A stretch of DNA of 64,000 nucleotides from Methylobacterium iners (lineage in GTDB: Bacteria > Pseudomonadota > Alphaproteobacteria > Rhizobiales > Beijerinckiaceae). The DNA lies in contig NZ_BPQP01000066.1 in the NCBI RefSeq assembly GCF_022179305.1, forward strand, positions 1 through 64,000, read 5' to 3'. Below, piece by piece: positions 57,301 to 64,000 of the stretch. The stretch's first letter is position 1; every line of letters begins with the position of its first letter. The position numbers were made by a program, and so were the translations under genes. The notes below the pieces were generated by a model. That model was given only the letters and a program-made list of their open reading frames with translations. It was not told where the DNA came from and made no database searches.

Positions 57301-57954
57301 TCAGCTCTTCTTGCGGAACGCGTCCAGGCTGACGACCTCGGCACCGGCCTCCGTGGCCTCGCTGGCCTCGGCCTTGCGGGCGGCGGGGCGGGGCGCCTTG
57401 GCCTCCTTGTCGTCCGTTCCAGCCGCTGCCGCGTCCTGGCCGCCGGCCTGGGGCGGAACGAGCTTGGGCAGATTGCTGCCGCCGATCGTGGCCAGGCCCG
57501 TGCCCTTGGGCTTCAGCTCGCTCGGCTCGGAGGCCGCCCCGCGGGGACCCGCCTTCACGACGCCCGGCGCGTCCTCGGCCTCGGCCTGCTCCGCCCCGTC
57601 GCTGAGGTCGAACTTGAGGCCGAACTGCACGGAGGGATCGAAGAAGCCCGTCAGCGCGTCGAAGGGCACGAGGAGCCGCTCCGGCACCCCCGAGAAGGAC
57701 AGCCCGACCTCGAAGGTGTGCTCGGTGACGGCGAGGTCCCAGAACTGGTGCTGGAGGACGATCGTCATGTCCTCGGGGTACTTCTCGCGCAGGCGCTGCG
57801 ACATCCGGACGCCCGGCGCCTCGGTCCGGAACGAGACGTAGAAATGATGCTCGCCCGAGAGCCCCTCGCGGGCCGCGTCGGTGAGGACCTTGCGGACCAC
57901 GCCGCGCAGCGCGTCCTGAACGAGGAGATCGTAGCGGATCAGGTCGTCTGCCAT
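57301..57954 (-). CDS. sspB: ClpXP adaptor SspB (alpha type)
   Basis: A 217-residue SspB-alpha. It binds the ssrA tag on proteins from stalled ribosomes and brings them to ClpXP. Residues 1-120 are the tag-binding domain (YDLLVQDALRGVVRKVL, HFYVSFRTEAPGV, LQHQFWDLAVTEHTFEVGLSF). A long Ala/Pro-rich linker follows, and the end VVSLDAFRKK is the XB peptide that docks on ClpX. It lies just downstream of ssrA on the same strand, with the ssrA terminator between. Confidence 0.92.
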   Translation of the reverse strand: MADDLIRYDLLVQDALRGVVRKVLTDAAREGLSGEHHFYVSFRTEAPGVRMSQRLREKYPEDMTIVLQHQFWDLAVTEHTFEVGLSFSGVPERLLVPFDALTGFFDPSVQFGLKFDLSDGAEQAEAEDAPGVVKAGPRGAASEPSELKPKGTGLATIGGSNLPKLVPPQAGGQDAAAAGTDDKEAKAPRPAARKAEASEATEAGAEVVSLDAFRKKS

Positions 57955-58015
57955 CTGCGCTCGCTCTGCCCGGCTCCCGTCGACCGTGCCGCGCTGGTCG
58001 CCCGTACCGGGTCGG

Positions 58016-58372
58016 AAAAATAAAGTGGAGGCTTCTGTTGCCAGGTGCCTCCGAACCCCGCCTATCCGATGCTAACCGGTAGGACTTCGTTTGGTATTGG
58101 GGACCGCTTACGCGGCCACCGCCACCGGAGCAAAGTTGTCATTGGCAACTATTGCAAAGGCCCGATAACGGCGGAACCATGCCGAGCGAAAGCTCAACCT
58201 TTACGCCCTCGTCGATCCTATTTCGCCCCCGCCGAAACCCAGGTCCGTCGCGTCTCTCGGCCCATGCGTCCGAGTGCCCTGGGTCTTGGTGGAGGCGCCG
58301 GGTACCGCCCCCGGGTCCGATAGGTTTATTTCGAAGACCGTTTATCGCCATAGCCGACCTTGCGGCCGGCGA
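58016..58372 (-). ncRNA. ssrA: Two-piece (circularly permuted) tmRNA
   Basis: Transfer-messenger RNA, which rescues stalled ribosomes. On the minus strand the 3' acceptor piece comes first: its T arm CCGGG-GGCGGTA-CCCGG and end CGCCTCC-A-CCA lie at about 58287-58313. A removable spacer follows (58231-58286). The coding piece begins GGGGGCGAAA at 58230; its first seven bases pair with CGCCTCC to form the acceptor stem. The tag frame is at 58108-58146 and reads ANDNFAPVAVAA then TAA. A hairpin GGAGGC/GCCTCC with a T tail at 58016-58052 ends the gene. The 5' end at about 58372 is inferred from the promoter. Two-piece tmRNA is standard in alphaproteobacteria. Confidence 0.93.
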
Positions 58373-58377
58373 AGGGG

Positions 58378-58406
58378 AATATAGAGGGAGTCCGGTCGAT
58401 TTTGAA
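58378..58406 (-). promoter_or_regulatory. ssrA promoter
   Basis: On the minus strand TTCAAA and TATATT are separated by 17 bases, ending about seven bases before the inferred 5' end of the tmRNA precursor. It overlaps the start of the divergent CAAX-protease gene. Confidence 0.6.
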
Positions 58407-59232
58407 GCCCGTTCCTGGCACCGAAGCGACCGATGCCGAACAGGGTGCCGGAAGCCGTCCCGGGGAGGCGCCCCGGGGCAGGGTTCGGGCGGCCGCGCTG
58501 ACCCTCCTGCATCTCCTGGCGCTCGGCCTGACGGTGCTCCTCTACCTCGCCGTCGCCAGCCTGATCGCGCTGGCGATCGTGCGGGTCGGCGCCGACCTTC
58601 GCGACGGGATCGACCCCTTCGCGGCGCAGGACCGGCGCCCGCCCCTCCACCCGAGCCAGATCGCGATGCGCGAACTGGCGCTCGACATCGTCAGGCAGGT
58701 GGTTCTGGCCCTGCTCGTCGTCGCGACCGCCCTGTGGCGCGACCGGTCCGCCTGGCGGCAGAGGCTGGCCCTCGACCGGACGAGGCCGCCGGGGCTGCGC
58801 GCGTCGCGGCTCCTTCTCATCCTCCTGGTCTGGCCGGCCTTCCACATCCTGTGGGTCACCGGCACGGCGACGCTCTTCCACGCGCCGTTCGGCCACCAGG
58901 TCGCCCTCTCGCCGATGCTGACGGCCGCCGCCCTCGCCGCGTGGCTCGCCTACGTCGTCGTGCTCGCGCCGACGGCCGAGGAGCTGCTCATGCGCGGCGA
59001 AGCCTTCGCCCGGGCGCGGGCCTTCCTGGGGCCGGCCGGCGCGATCATGGTCACGGCGGCCCTGTTCGCCCTGGCACACCTGTCGTCGGCGGGCCTGGCA
59101 CGGCCGATCTCGCTGCTGCCGCTCGCCCTGACGCTCGGCTGGCTGCGCTGGCGCACGGGCCGCCTCTGGCCCTGCATCGCGCTCCACGGCTGGAGCAACC
59201 TCGCCTTCGTCGCCTACCTGCTCTGGCCCTGA
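58402..59232 (+). CDS. CPBP-family (CAAX-type) intramembrane protease
   Basis: A 276-residue membrane protein of the CPBP/Abi family, related to eukaryotic CAAX proteases. About six helices are visible. The active-site motifs are intact: [12 protein letters not shown] (the EExxxR motif), FALAHLS with the metal-binding His, and HGWSNL with the last His/Asn. Substrate unknown. The start is uncertain: a TTG at 58402 is proposed because further upstream codons lie in the ssrA region. It is 76 bases before thyA. Confidence 0.8.
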   Translation: MKPVPGTEATDAEQGAGSRPGEAPRGRVRAAALTLLHLLALGLTVLLYLAVASLIALAIVRVGADLRDGIDPFAAQDRRPPLHPSQIAMRELALDIVRQVVLALLVVATALWRDRSAWRQRLALDRTRPPGLRASRLLLILLVWPAFHILWVTGTATLFHAPFGHQVALSPMLTAAALAAWLAYVVVLAPTAEELLMRGEAFARARAFLGPAGAIMVTAALFALAHLSSAGLARPISLLPLALTLGWLRWRTGRLWPCIALHGWSNLAFVAYLLWP

Positions 59233-59308
59233 TCCCCAGCGGGACCGCCGCGGCGTCTCGCCTCCCGGCGCCGTTCGCGGTATCGCAGGGCAGGAACGGG
59301 AACCCGCG

Positions 59309-60103
59309 ATGCACGCCTATCTGCAGCTCCTCGAACGCATCCTCGCGACGGGCCAGCGCAAGGAGGACCGCACCGGCACCGGCACGCTCTCGGTGTTCGG
59401 CCACCAGATGCGGTTCGACCTCGGCCAGGGCTTCCCGCTCGTCACCACCAAGCAGCTCCACCTGCGCTCGATCATCCACGAATTGCTGTGGTTCCTCGCC
59501 GGGGACACCAATGTCCAGGCGCTGCAGGCGCAGGGCGTCACGATCTGGGACGAGTGGGCGGACGAGAAGGGCGATCTCGGCCCCGTCTACGGGAAGCAAT
59601 GGCGCTCCTGGGCCCGGCCCGACGGCGGCAGCGTCGACCAGATCGCCTGGGTCGTCGACGAGATCCGGCGCAACCCGGATTCCCGCCGGCTCATCGTCTC
59701 CGCCTGGAACCCGGCCGAGCTCGACCGGATGGCGCTGGCGCCCTGCCACTGCCTGTTCCAGTTCTACGTCGCAGACGGGCGGCTCTCCTGCCAGCTCTAC
59801 CAGCGCTCGGCCGACGTCTTCCTCGGCGTGCCCTTCAATATCGCGAGCTACGCACTCCTCACCGCGATGATCGCGCAGGTGACCGGGCTCGCGCCCGGCG
59901 ATTTCGTCCACACCCTCGGCGACGCCCACCTCTACCTGAACCACCTCGACCAGGCCCGCCTCCAGCTCGCGCGCCAGCCGCGGCCATTGCCGCGGCTCGA
60001 GCTCAATCCGACTGTTCGCGACCTCTTCGCCTTCGGATTCGAGGACATCGCCATCAGGGACTACGATCCTCATCCTGCCATCCGCGCGCCGGTGGCGGTC
60101 TGA
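59309..60103 (+). CDS. thyA: Thymidylate synthase
   Basis: ThyA, 264 residues, makes dTMP from dUMP using methylene-tetrahydrofolate. The catalytic Cys is in [12 protein letters not shown] near 146; the opening [23 protein letters not shown], the folate loop and [20 protein letters not shown] are standard. Its stop overlaps the folA start, so the enzyme that consumes folate and the one that regenerates it are translated together. Confidence 0.97.
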   Translation: MHAYLQLLERILATGQRKEDRTGTGTLSVFGHQMRFDLGQGFPLVTTKQLHLRSIIHELLWFLAGDTNVQALQAQGVTIWDEWADEKGDLGPVYGKQWRSWARPDGGSVDQIAWVVDEIRRNPDSRRLIVSAWNPAELDRMALAPCHCLFQFYVADGRLSCQLYQRSADVFLGVPFNIASYALLTAMIAQVTGLAPGDFVHTLGDAHLYLNHLDQARLQLARQPRPLPRLELNPTVRDLFAFGFEDIAIRDYDPHPAIRAPVAV

Positions 60104-60609
60104 TGGGCGGTCCCTCCCATCGGCCGCGCGTCACCCTCATCGCGGCGGTGGCGCGCAACGGAATCATCGGCCGCGACAACGACCTGATCTGGCGCCTGCG
60201 CAGCGATCTGCGCCGGTTCAAGGCCCTGACCATGGGCAAGCCGCTCCTGATGGGGCGCAGGACCTACGATTCGATCGGCCGGGCGCTTCCGGGCCGGCGC
60301 ACCCTGGTGCTGACGCGGGACTTGAGCTTCTCGGCGCCGGAGGTGACGACGGTGCACGGCTGGGCGGAGGCCGTCGCGGCGGCCGGCGGCGAGGAAGTCA
60401 TGGTCGCAGGCGGGGGCGAGGTCTACGCGCTGGCGCTGCCGCACGCCGGGCGCATCCACTTCACGGAAGTCGAGGCCTCGCCCGAGGGCGACACGCTGTT
60501 CCCGCCCTTCGATCGGGCGGCGTTTCGCGAGATCCATCGCGAGTCCCACCCCGCGAGCGAGCACGACGAGCACGCGTTCAGCTTCGTCGATCTGGAGCGG
60601 ATCGCCTGA
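60103..60609 (+). CDS. folA: Dihydrofolate reductase
   Basis: FolA, 168 residues, reduces dihydrofolate with NADPH and completes the thymidylate cycle. Key parts: IAAVARNGIIGRDNDLIWRL with the conserved Trp, the catalytic Asp in RSDLRRFKALT, the cofactor loop PLLMGRRTYDSIG, and GGGEVYALAL. The segment LIWRLRSDL differs from the common LPWHLPEDL, so antifolate binding could differ. The ATG at 60103 overlaps the thyA stop. Confidence 0.95.
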   Translation: MGGPSHRPRVTLIAAVARNGIIGRDNDLIWRLRSDLRRFKALTMGKPLLMGRRTYDSIGRALPGRRTLVLTRDLSFSAPEVTTVHGWAEAVAAAGGEEVMVAGGGEVYALALPHAGRIHFTEVEASPEGDTLFPPFDRAAFREIHRESHPASEHDEHAFSFVDLERIA

Positions 60610-60682
60610 GAGGCCGCGACCCATTGCACAGGTACGGATCGCCGCGGTTGCCTTTCCGTTCACCGATGCCCACTTGCCAGCC

Positions 60683-60712
60683 TTGACAGGATCGGACGGC
60701 CATACGCACTAG
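60683..60712 (+). promoter_or_regulatory. Likely promoter of hflKC
   Basis: A perfect -35 TTGACA (60683-60688) is followed after 17 to 18 bases by a weak -10 (GCACTAG). It lies 116 bases before hflK in the 218-base gap after folA. Confidence 0.5.
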
Positions 60713-60827
60713 CGTTCAGGCCCTCGCCTCTCCCTCGCACCTCACCTTCACGCGGATGAGACCCGGGATCGGGGCGGGCGGGTTCGGGCGGGACCAGACG
60801 CCGCTTGATGAGGAGAGATCGGCCAGC

Positions 60828-61997
60828 ATGCCTTGGAGCAATCAGAGCGGCGGCGGTGGCGGCAACGGGGGCGGGCCCTGGGGCCGTGGCGGCGGCGGCA
60901 ATGGCGGCGGACCCTGGGGCGGAGGCGGCGGTGGCGGCAAGACGCCGCCCGATCTGGAGGATCTCCTCCGCCGCGGCCAGGATCGCCTGCGCGGCGTCAT
61001 GCCCGGCGGCTCGATGGGCGGCGGGCGCGGCCTTCTCATCGCGGCGGGCCTCGCGGTCGGCGCCTGGCTGCTCACCGGCCTCTACACCGTGGCGCCCCAG
61101 CAGGTCGGCATCGAGACGATCTTCGGCCGCTACACCGGCACCACCGGTCAGGGCCTCCACTACAATTTCCCCTATCCGATCGGCGGCGTCGTCAAGCCGA
61201 ATGTCGGCCAGGTCAACAGCATCCCCGTCGGCTACCGGGCCGGGATCGGCGCCCAGGGGCGCGGCCGCGACATGCCGGAGGAGAGCCTGATGCTCACCGG
61301 CGACGAGAACATCGTCGACCTCGACTTCGAGGTGCAGTGGCGCGTCAACCCGCTCAAGGCCTCGGACTACGTCTTCAACCTCGAGAATCCGGAAGGGACG
61401 ATCAAGGCCCTCGCCGAGAGCGCGATGCGCGAGGTCGTGGGCCGGCGCAACATCCAGCCGATCCTCACGAACGAGCAATCGAGCGTGGCCGAGGAGGTCA
61501 AGGCAATGACCCAGAAGGCCCTGGACGACTATGGTGCTGGCGTGACCATCCCCGTGGTGCAGCTCGTCAGCGTCAATCCGCCGCCCGAGGTCCGGCCGGC
61601 CTTCATCGACGTGAACGCCGCCCAGCAGGATGCGGAGCGCTCCCAGAACGAGGCGCGCACCTATGCCAGCCGCGAGGTGCCACAGGCCCGAGGCAAGGCC
61701 TCGCAGATCGTGCAGGCGGCCGAGGCCTACCGCACGCAGGCGACCGCCGAAGCGACCGGCCAGGCGGCCCGCTTCCAGCAGGTCTACGATTCCTACAAGA
61801 TCGCTCCGGCCGTGAGCCGCGAGCGCATCTTCCTCGAAACGATGGAACGGGTGCTCGGCTCCGTGAACAAGGTGATCATTGATCAGGGCAGCGCCGGCGC
61901 AAACGGCGCCGCAGCAGCCGGCGTCCTTCCCGTCCTGCCGCTGTCCGAGTTCGGACGCTCGGCCCAGGGCCAGCAGACGGGGGGAGGCGCACGATGA
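60828..61997 (+). CDS. hflK: FtsH protease modulator HflK
   Basis: A 389-residue SPFH/band-7 protein that with HflC forms a membrane cage around the FtsH protease. A Gly/Trp-rich flexible N-terminus (about 1-45) precedes a single membrane helix (about 65-85), the SPFH domain (about 88-260; ENIVDLDFEVQWRVN) and a long coiled coil with AEAYRTQATAEATGQAARF. The start 60828 is the conserved MPW. Its stop region overlaps hflC (ATGA). Confidence 0.95.
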   Translation: MPWSNQSGGGGGNGGGPWGRGGGGNGGGPWGGGGGGGKTPPDLEDLLRRGQDRLRGVMPGGSMGGGRGLLIAAGLAVGAWLLTGLYTVAPQQVGIETIFGRYTGTTGQGLHYNFPYPIGGVVKPNVGQVNSIPVGYRAGIGAQGRGRDMPEESLMLTGDENIVDLDFEVQWRVNPLKASDYVFNLENPEGTIKALAESAMREVVGRRNIQPILTNEQSSVAEEVKAMTQKALDDYGAGVTIPVVQLVSVNPPPEVRPAFIDVNAAQQDAERSQNEARTYASREVPQARGKASQIVQAAEAYRTQATAEATGQAARFQQVYDSYKIAPAVSRERIFLETMERVLGSVNKVIIDQGSAGANGAAAAGVLPVLPLSEFGRSAQGQQTGGGAR

Positions 61998-62920
61998 ACG
62001 CCCAGGCCCTCCGCACCGGGCTCGTCGTGATCGCGGCCGCCGCCGCCGTCGCGCTCTACGCCTCGGTCTTCACCGTCGGCCAGATGCAGCAGGCCCTCGT
62101 CCTGCAGTTCGGCCGCGTCCGCGCCGTGCTGAACCAGACCGGCACCGACCGGCCCGGCCTCTACTTCAAGATCCCGTTCATGGAGAACGTGGTCATTTTC
62201 GACAAGCGCGTGCTCGACCTCGAGCTGCCCGCGCAGACGCTGCTGACGGCCGACCGCCAGAACCTCGAGGTCGACGCCTTCGCTCGCTACCGGATCTACG
62301 ACCCGCTGAGGTTCTATCAGTCGGCCAACAACATCCTGCGCGCCAACACCCTGCTGGCGAGCTTCACGAACTCGTCGCTCCGCAACGTGCTGGCCCGCTC
62401 GACGCGCGACGCCATCGTCCGGACCGAGCGCTCGAACCTGATGAACGTCATCCAGGAGGACGTGAACCGCCAGGCTCGCGAGCTCGGCGTCGAGATCGTC
62501 GACCTGCGCATGACCCGGGTCGACCTGCCGGCCGCCAACTCCACGGCCGTCTACGAGCGCATGAAGACCGAGCGCAAGCGCGAGGCCGCCGACATCCGCG
62601 CCAACGGCGACCAGATCGCCGCGACGATCAAGGCCCGGGCCGACCGCGAGGTCACGGTGCTGCTCTCGGAGGCCAACCAGACCGCCGAGACGGCCCGCGG
62701 TCAGGGCGACGCCGACCGCAACCGCATCCTCGCGGAGGCCTATGGCAAGGACCCCGACTTCTTCAGCTTCTACCGGTCGATGCAGGCCTACGAGGCGGGG
62801 CTCAAGGGGAACGACACCCGCCTCGTGATCAGCCCGAACTCGGACTTCTTCCGGTATTTCAGCGATCCGCAGGGGCGCTCGCCCATCGCGACCGGATCGA
62901 CGGCAGGGGGCGCGCGCTAG
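61994..62920 (+). CDS. hflC: FtsH protease modulator HflC
   Basis: A 308-residue partner of HflK. An N-terminal membrane helix (about 8-28) is followed by the SPFH domain (FGRVRAVLNQTGTDRPGLYFKIP, LEVDAFARYRIYDPLRFYQ) and the coiled coil (KTERKREAADIRANG). The end YFSDPQGRSP is standard. It overlaps hflK by four bases. Confidence 0.95.
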   Translation: MNAQALRTGLVVIAAAAAVALYASVFTVGQMQQALVLQFGRVRAVLNQTGTDRPGLYFKIPFMENVVIFDKRVLDLELPAQTLLTADRQNLEVDAFARYRIYDPLRFYQSANNILRANTLLASFTNSSLRNVLARSTRDAIVRTERSNLMNVIQEDVNRQARELGVEIVDLRMTRVDLPAANSTAVYERMKTERKREAADIRANGDQIAATIKARADREVTVLLSEANQTAETARGQGDADRNRILAEAYGKDPDFFSFYRSMQAYEAGLKGNDTRLVISPNSDFFRYFSDPQGRSPIATGSTAGGAR

Positions 62921-63041
62921 GGCATCGGGCCGAAGGGTGGTTCCCGGCTCTCGGAGCAATCCGACGCATGAACGAGAGCCGCTCTTGATCGGGCGCCCGC
63001 GCGTCCGATCTATCAGCATCGCTTGAATCGAGAGGTCGACC

Positions 63042-64000
63042 ATGGTCCCCGTCCCGGCGCGACGTTCCCCGGCCCGCCAGCGCGTCCGCTCCGCCGTCGC
63101 CGCCCTCGCGGTCGCGGCCTGCGTCTCGTCCGCCTCCCTGCCGCAGGCGGCCCTCGCGAAGGGGCCGGAATCGCTGGCCGAGCTCGCGGAGCAGGTGACG
63201 AGCGCGGTCGTCAACATCTCGGCCTCGACCACGGTCGAGCCCCGCGCCAGCGGCCGGACCATGCCGCAGCTGCCCCAGGGCACGCCCTTCGAAGACCTCT
63301 TCGAGGAGTTCTTCAACAAGCGCGGCGGGCGCGGGGGCGGCGACCGCAGCGAGGGCGACACCCCCCGCCAGCCGCGCAAGTCGAATTCGCTGGGCTCCGG
63401 CTTCATCATCGACGCCTCCGGCATCGTGGTGACGAACGCCCACGTCATCGGCGATGCCAACGACATCCAGGTCATCCTGTCGGACGGCTCGAAGCTCAAG
63501 GCCGAGATCATCGGCAAGGATTCGAAGATCGACCTCGCCGTGCTGCGGGTGAAGCCGGAGGCTGACAAGCCGCTGCGGGCCGTGCCCTTCGGCGATTCGG
63601 ACAAGATGCGGCCGGGCGATTGGGTGATCGCCATCGGCAATCCCTTCGGCCTCGGCGGCTCGGTCTCGGCCGGCATCGTCTCGGCGCGGGGCCGCAACAT
63701 CGAATCCGGTCCCTACGACAACTACATCCAGACGGACGCGGCCATCAACAAGGGCAATTCCGGCGGCCCGCTGTTCAACATGAACGGCGAGGTCATCGGC
63801 ATCAACACGGCGATCCTCTCGCCCACCGGCGGATCGGTGGGCATCGGCTTTGCGGTGCCCTCAGGGACGGCGAGCCCGGTGATCGACCAGCTGCGCGAGT
63901 TCGGCGAGGTCCGCCGCGGCTGGCTCGGCGTGCGCATCCAGAACGTCGACGACGCCACGGCCGACGCGCTGGGCCTCAAGGGCGGCGCGCGCGGCGCGCT
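63042..64000 (+). CDS. degP: Do/DegP-family serine protease (cut by window end)
   Basis: The first 319 residues of a periplasmic DegP/HtrA protease-chaperone. A signal peptide (VAALAVAACVSSASL, cut near ALA) is followed by the trypsin-like domain with His in VVTNAHVIG, Asp in SKIDLAVLRV and Ser in INKGNSGGPLFN. The window ends in the first PDZ domain (RRGWLGVRIQNV). The common alphaproteobacterial order hflK-hflC-degP supports joint function in envelope quality control. DegQ-like naming is equally possible. Confidence 0.92.
   Translation, partial: MVPVPARRSPARQRVRSAVAALAVAACVSSASLPQAALAKGPESLAELAEQVTSAVVNISASTTVEPRASGRTMPQLPQGTPFEDLFEEFFNKRGGRGGGDRSEGDTPRQPRKSNSLGSGFIIDASGIVVTNAHVIGDANDIQVILSDGSKLKAEIIGKDSKIDLAVLRVKPEADKPLRAVPFGDSDKMRPGDWVIAIGNPFGLGGSVSAGIVSARGRNIESGPYDNYIQTDAAINKGNSGGPLFNMNGEVIGINTAILSPTGGSVGIGFAVPSGTASPVIDQLREFGEVRRGWLGVRIQNVDDATADALGLKGGARGA

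Noticed and set aside
58152-59870. A 572-codon plus-strand frame
   Set aside because: It runs across ssrA, the CAAX-protease gene and thyA in the wrong frame and is Arg/Pro-rich.

Overview
The window looks like chromosomal DNA from a high-GC alphaproteobacterium of the order Hyphomicrobiales, most likely Methylobacterium or a close relative. This rests on very GC-rich third codon positions, a MucR/Ros regulator, GapR, alpha-type SspB, a two-piece permuted tmRNA, CIRCE-controlled groESL and long spurious antisense frames. No methylotrophy marker is in the window, so the genus is inference only.

Positions 1-11.9 kb have lower GC and a mosaic gene content, as expected of a genomic island. They hold a MucR-type regulator without zinc ligands, a DHH phosphoesterase, a decayed GIY-YIG gene and a P1 peptidase. 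A signalling cluster follows: a CRP-like regulator, a FecR-domain secreted protein, a CHASE2 adenylate cyclase, a perfect CRP palindrome and an RTX protein. GapR and an APP1-type phosphatase come next. The stretch ends in an integrase remnant beside tRNA-Thr(CGU), with a second partial copy of that tRNA 124 bp away, so the tRNA is probably the island border.

From 12.2 kb on the DNA looks like core chromosome. 12-31.7 kb: TerB-like protein, lrgAB, an SbmA/BacA-like ABC transporter, a 2OG-Fe(II) oxygenase, a ParA ATPase with an unknown partner, a dCache-PAS-GGDEF-EAL protein, a brnTA module whose toxin has a nonsense codon, groESL, a CorA-like transporter, a hybrid histidine kinase and a CYP152-type P450. 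31.7-44.3 kb: small genes (one interrupted by an in-frame amber codon), NUDIX, SDR, MBL-fold and MFS proteins, DUF72, an SMP-30-like lactonase, and the molybdenum aldehyde oxidoreductase operon paoABC. 44.3-57.1 kb: a second GGDEF-EAL protein, a methyltransferase, a polysaccharide flippase, glcE and glcF split by an antisense gene, fumC-DUF4169-RHH, and a second P450. 57.3-64 kb: sspB next to a two-piece ssrA on the same strand, a CAAX-type protease, thyA-folA, hflK-hflC and a degP-like protease cut by the window end; this last part is a compact protein quality-control block.

The most notable points are the cAMP/CRP-like circuit with its candidate operator, the tmRNA lying beside its tag-binding adaptor, two genes each broken by one clean stop codon (brnT and the amber gene), and the tRNA-Thr island border.
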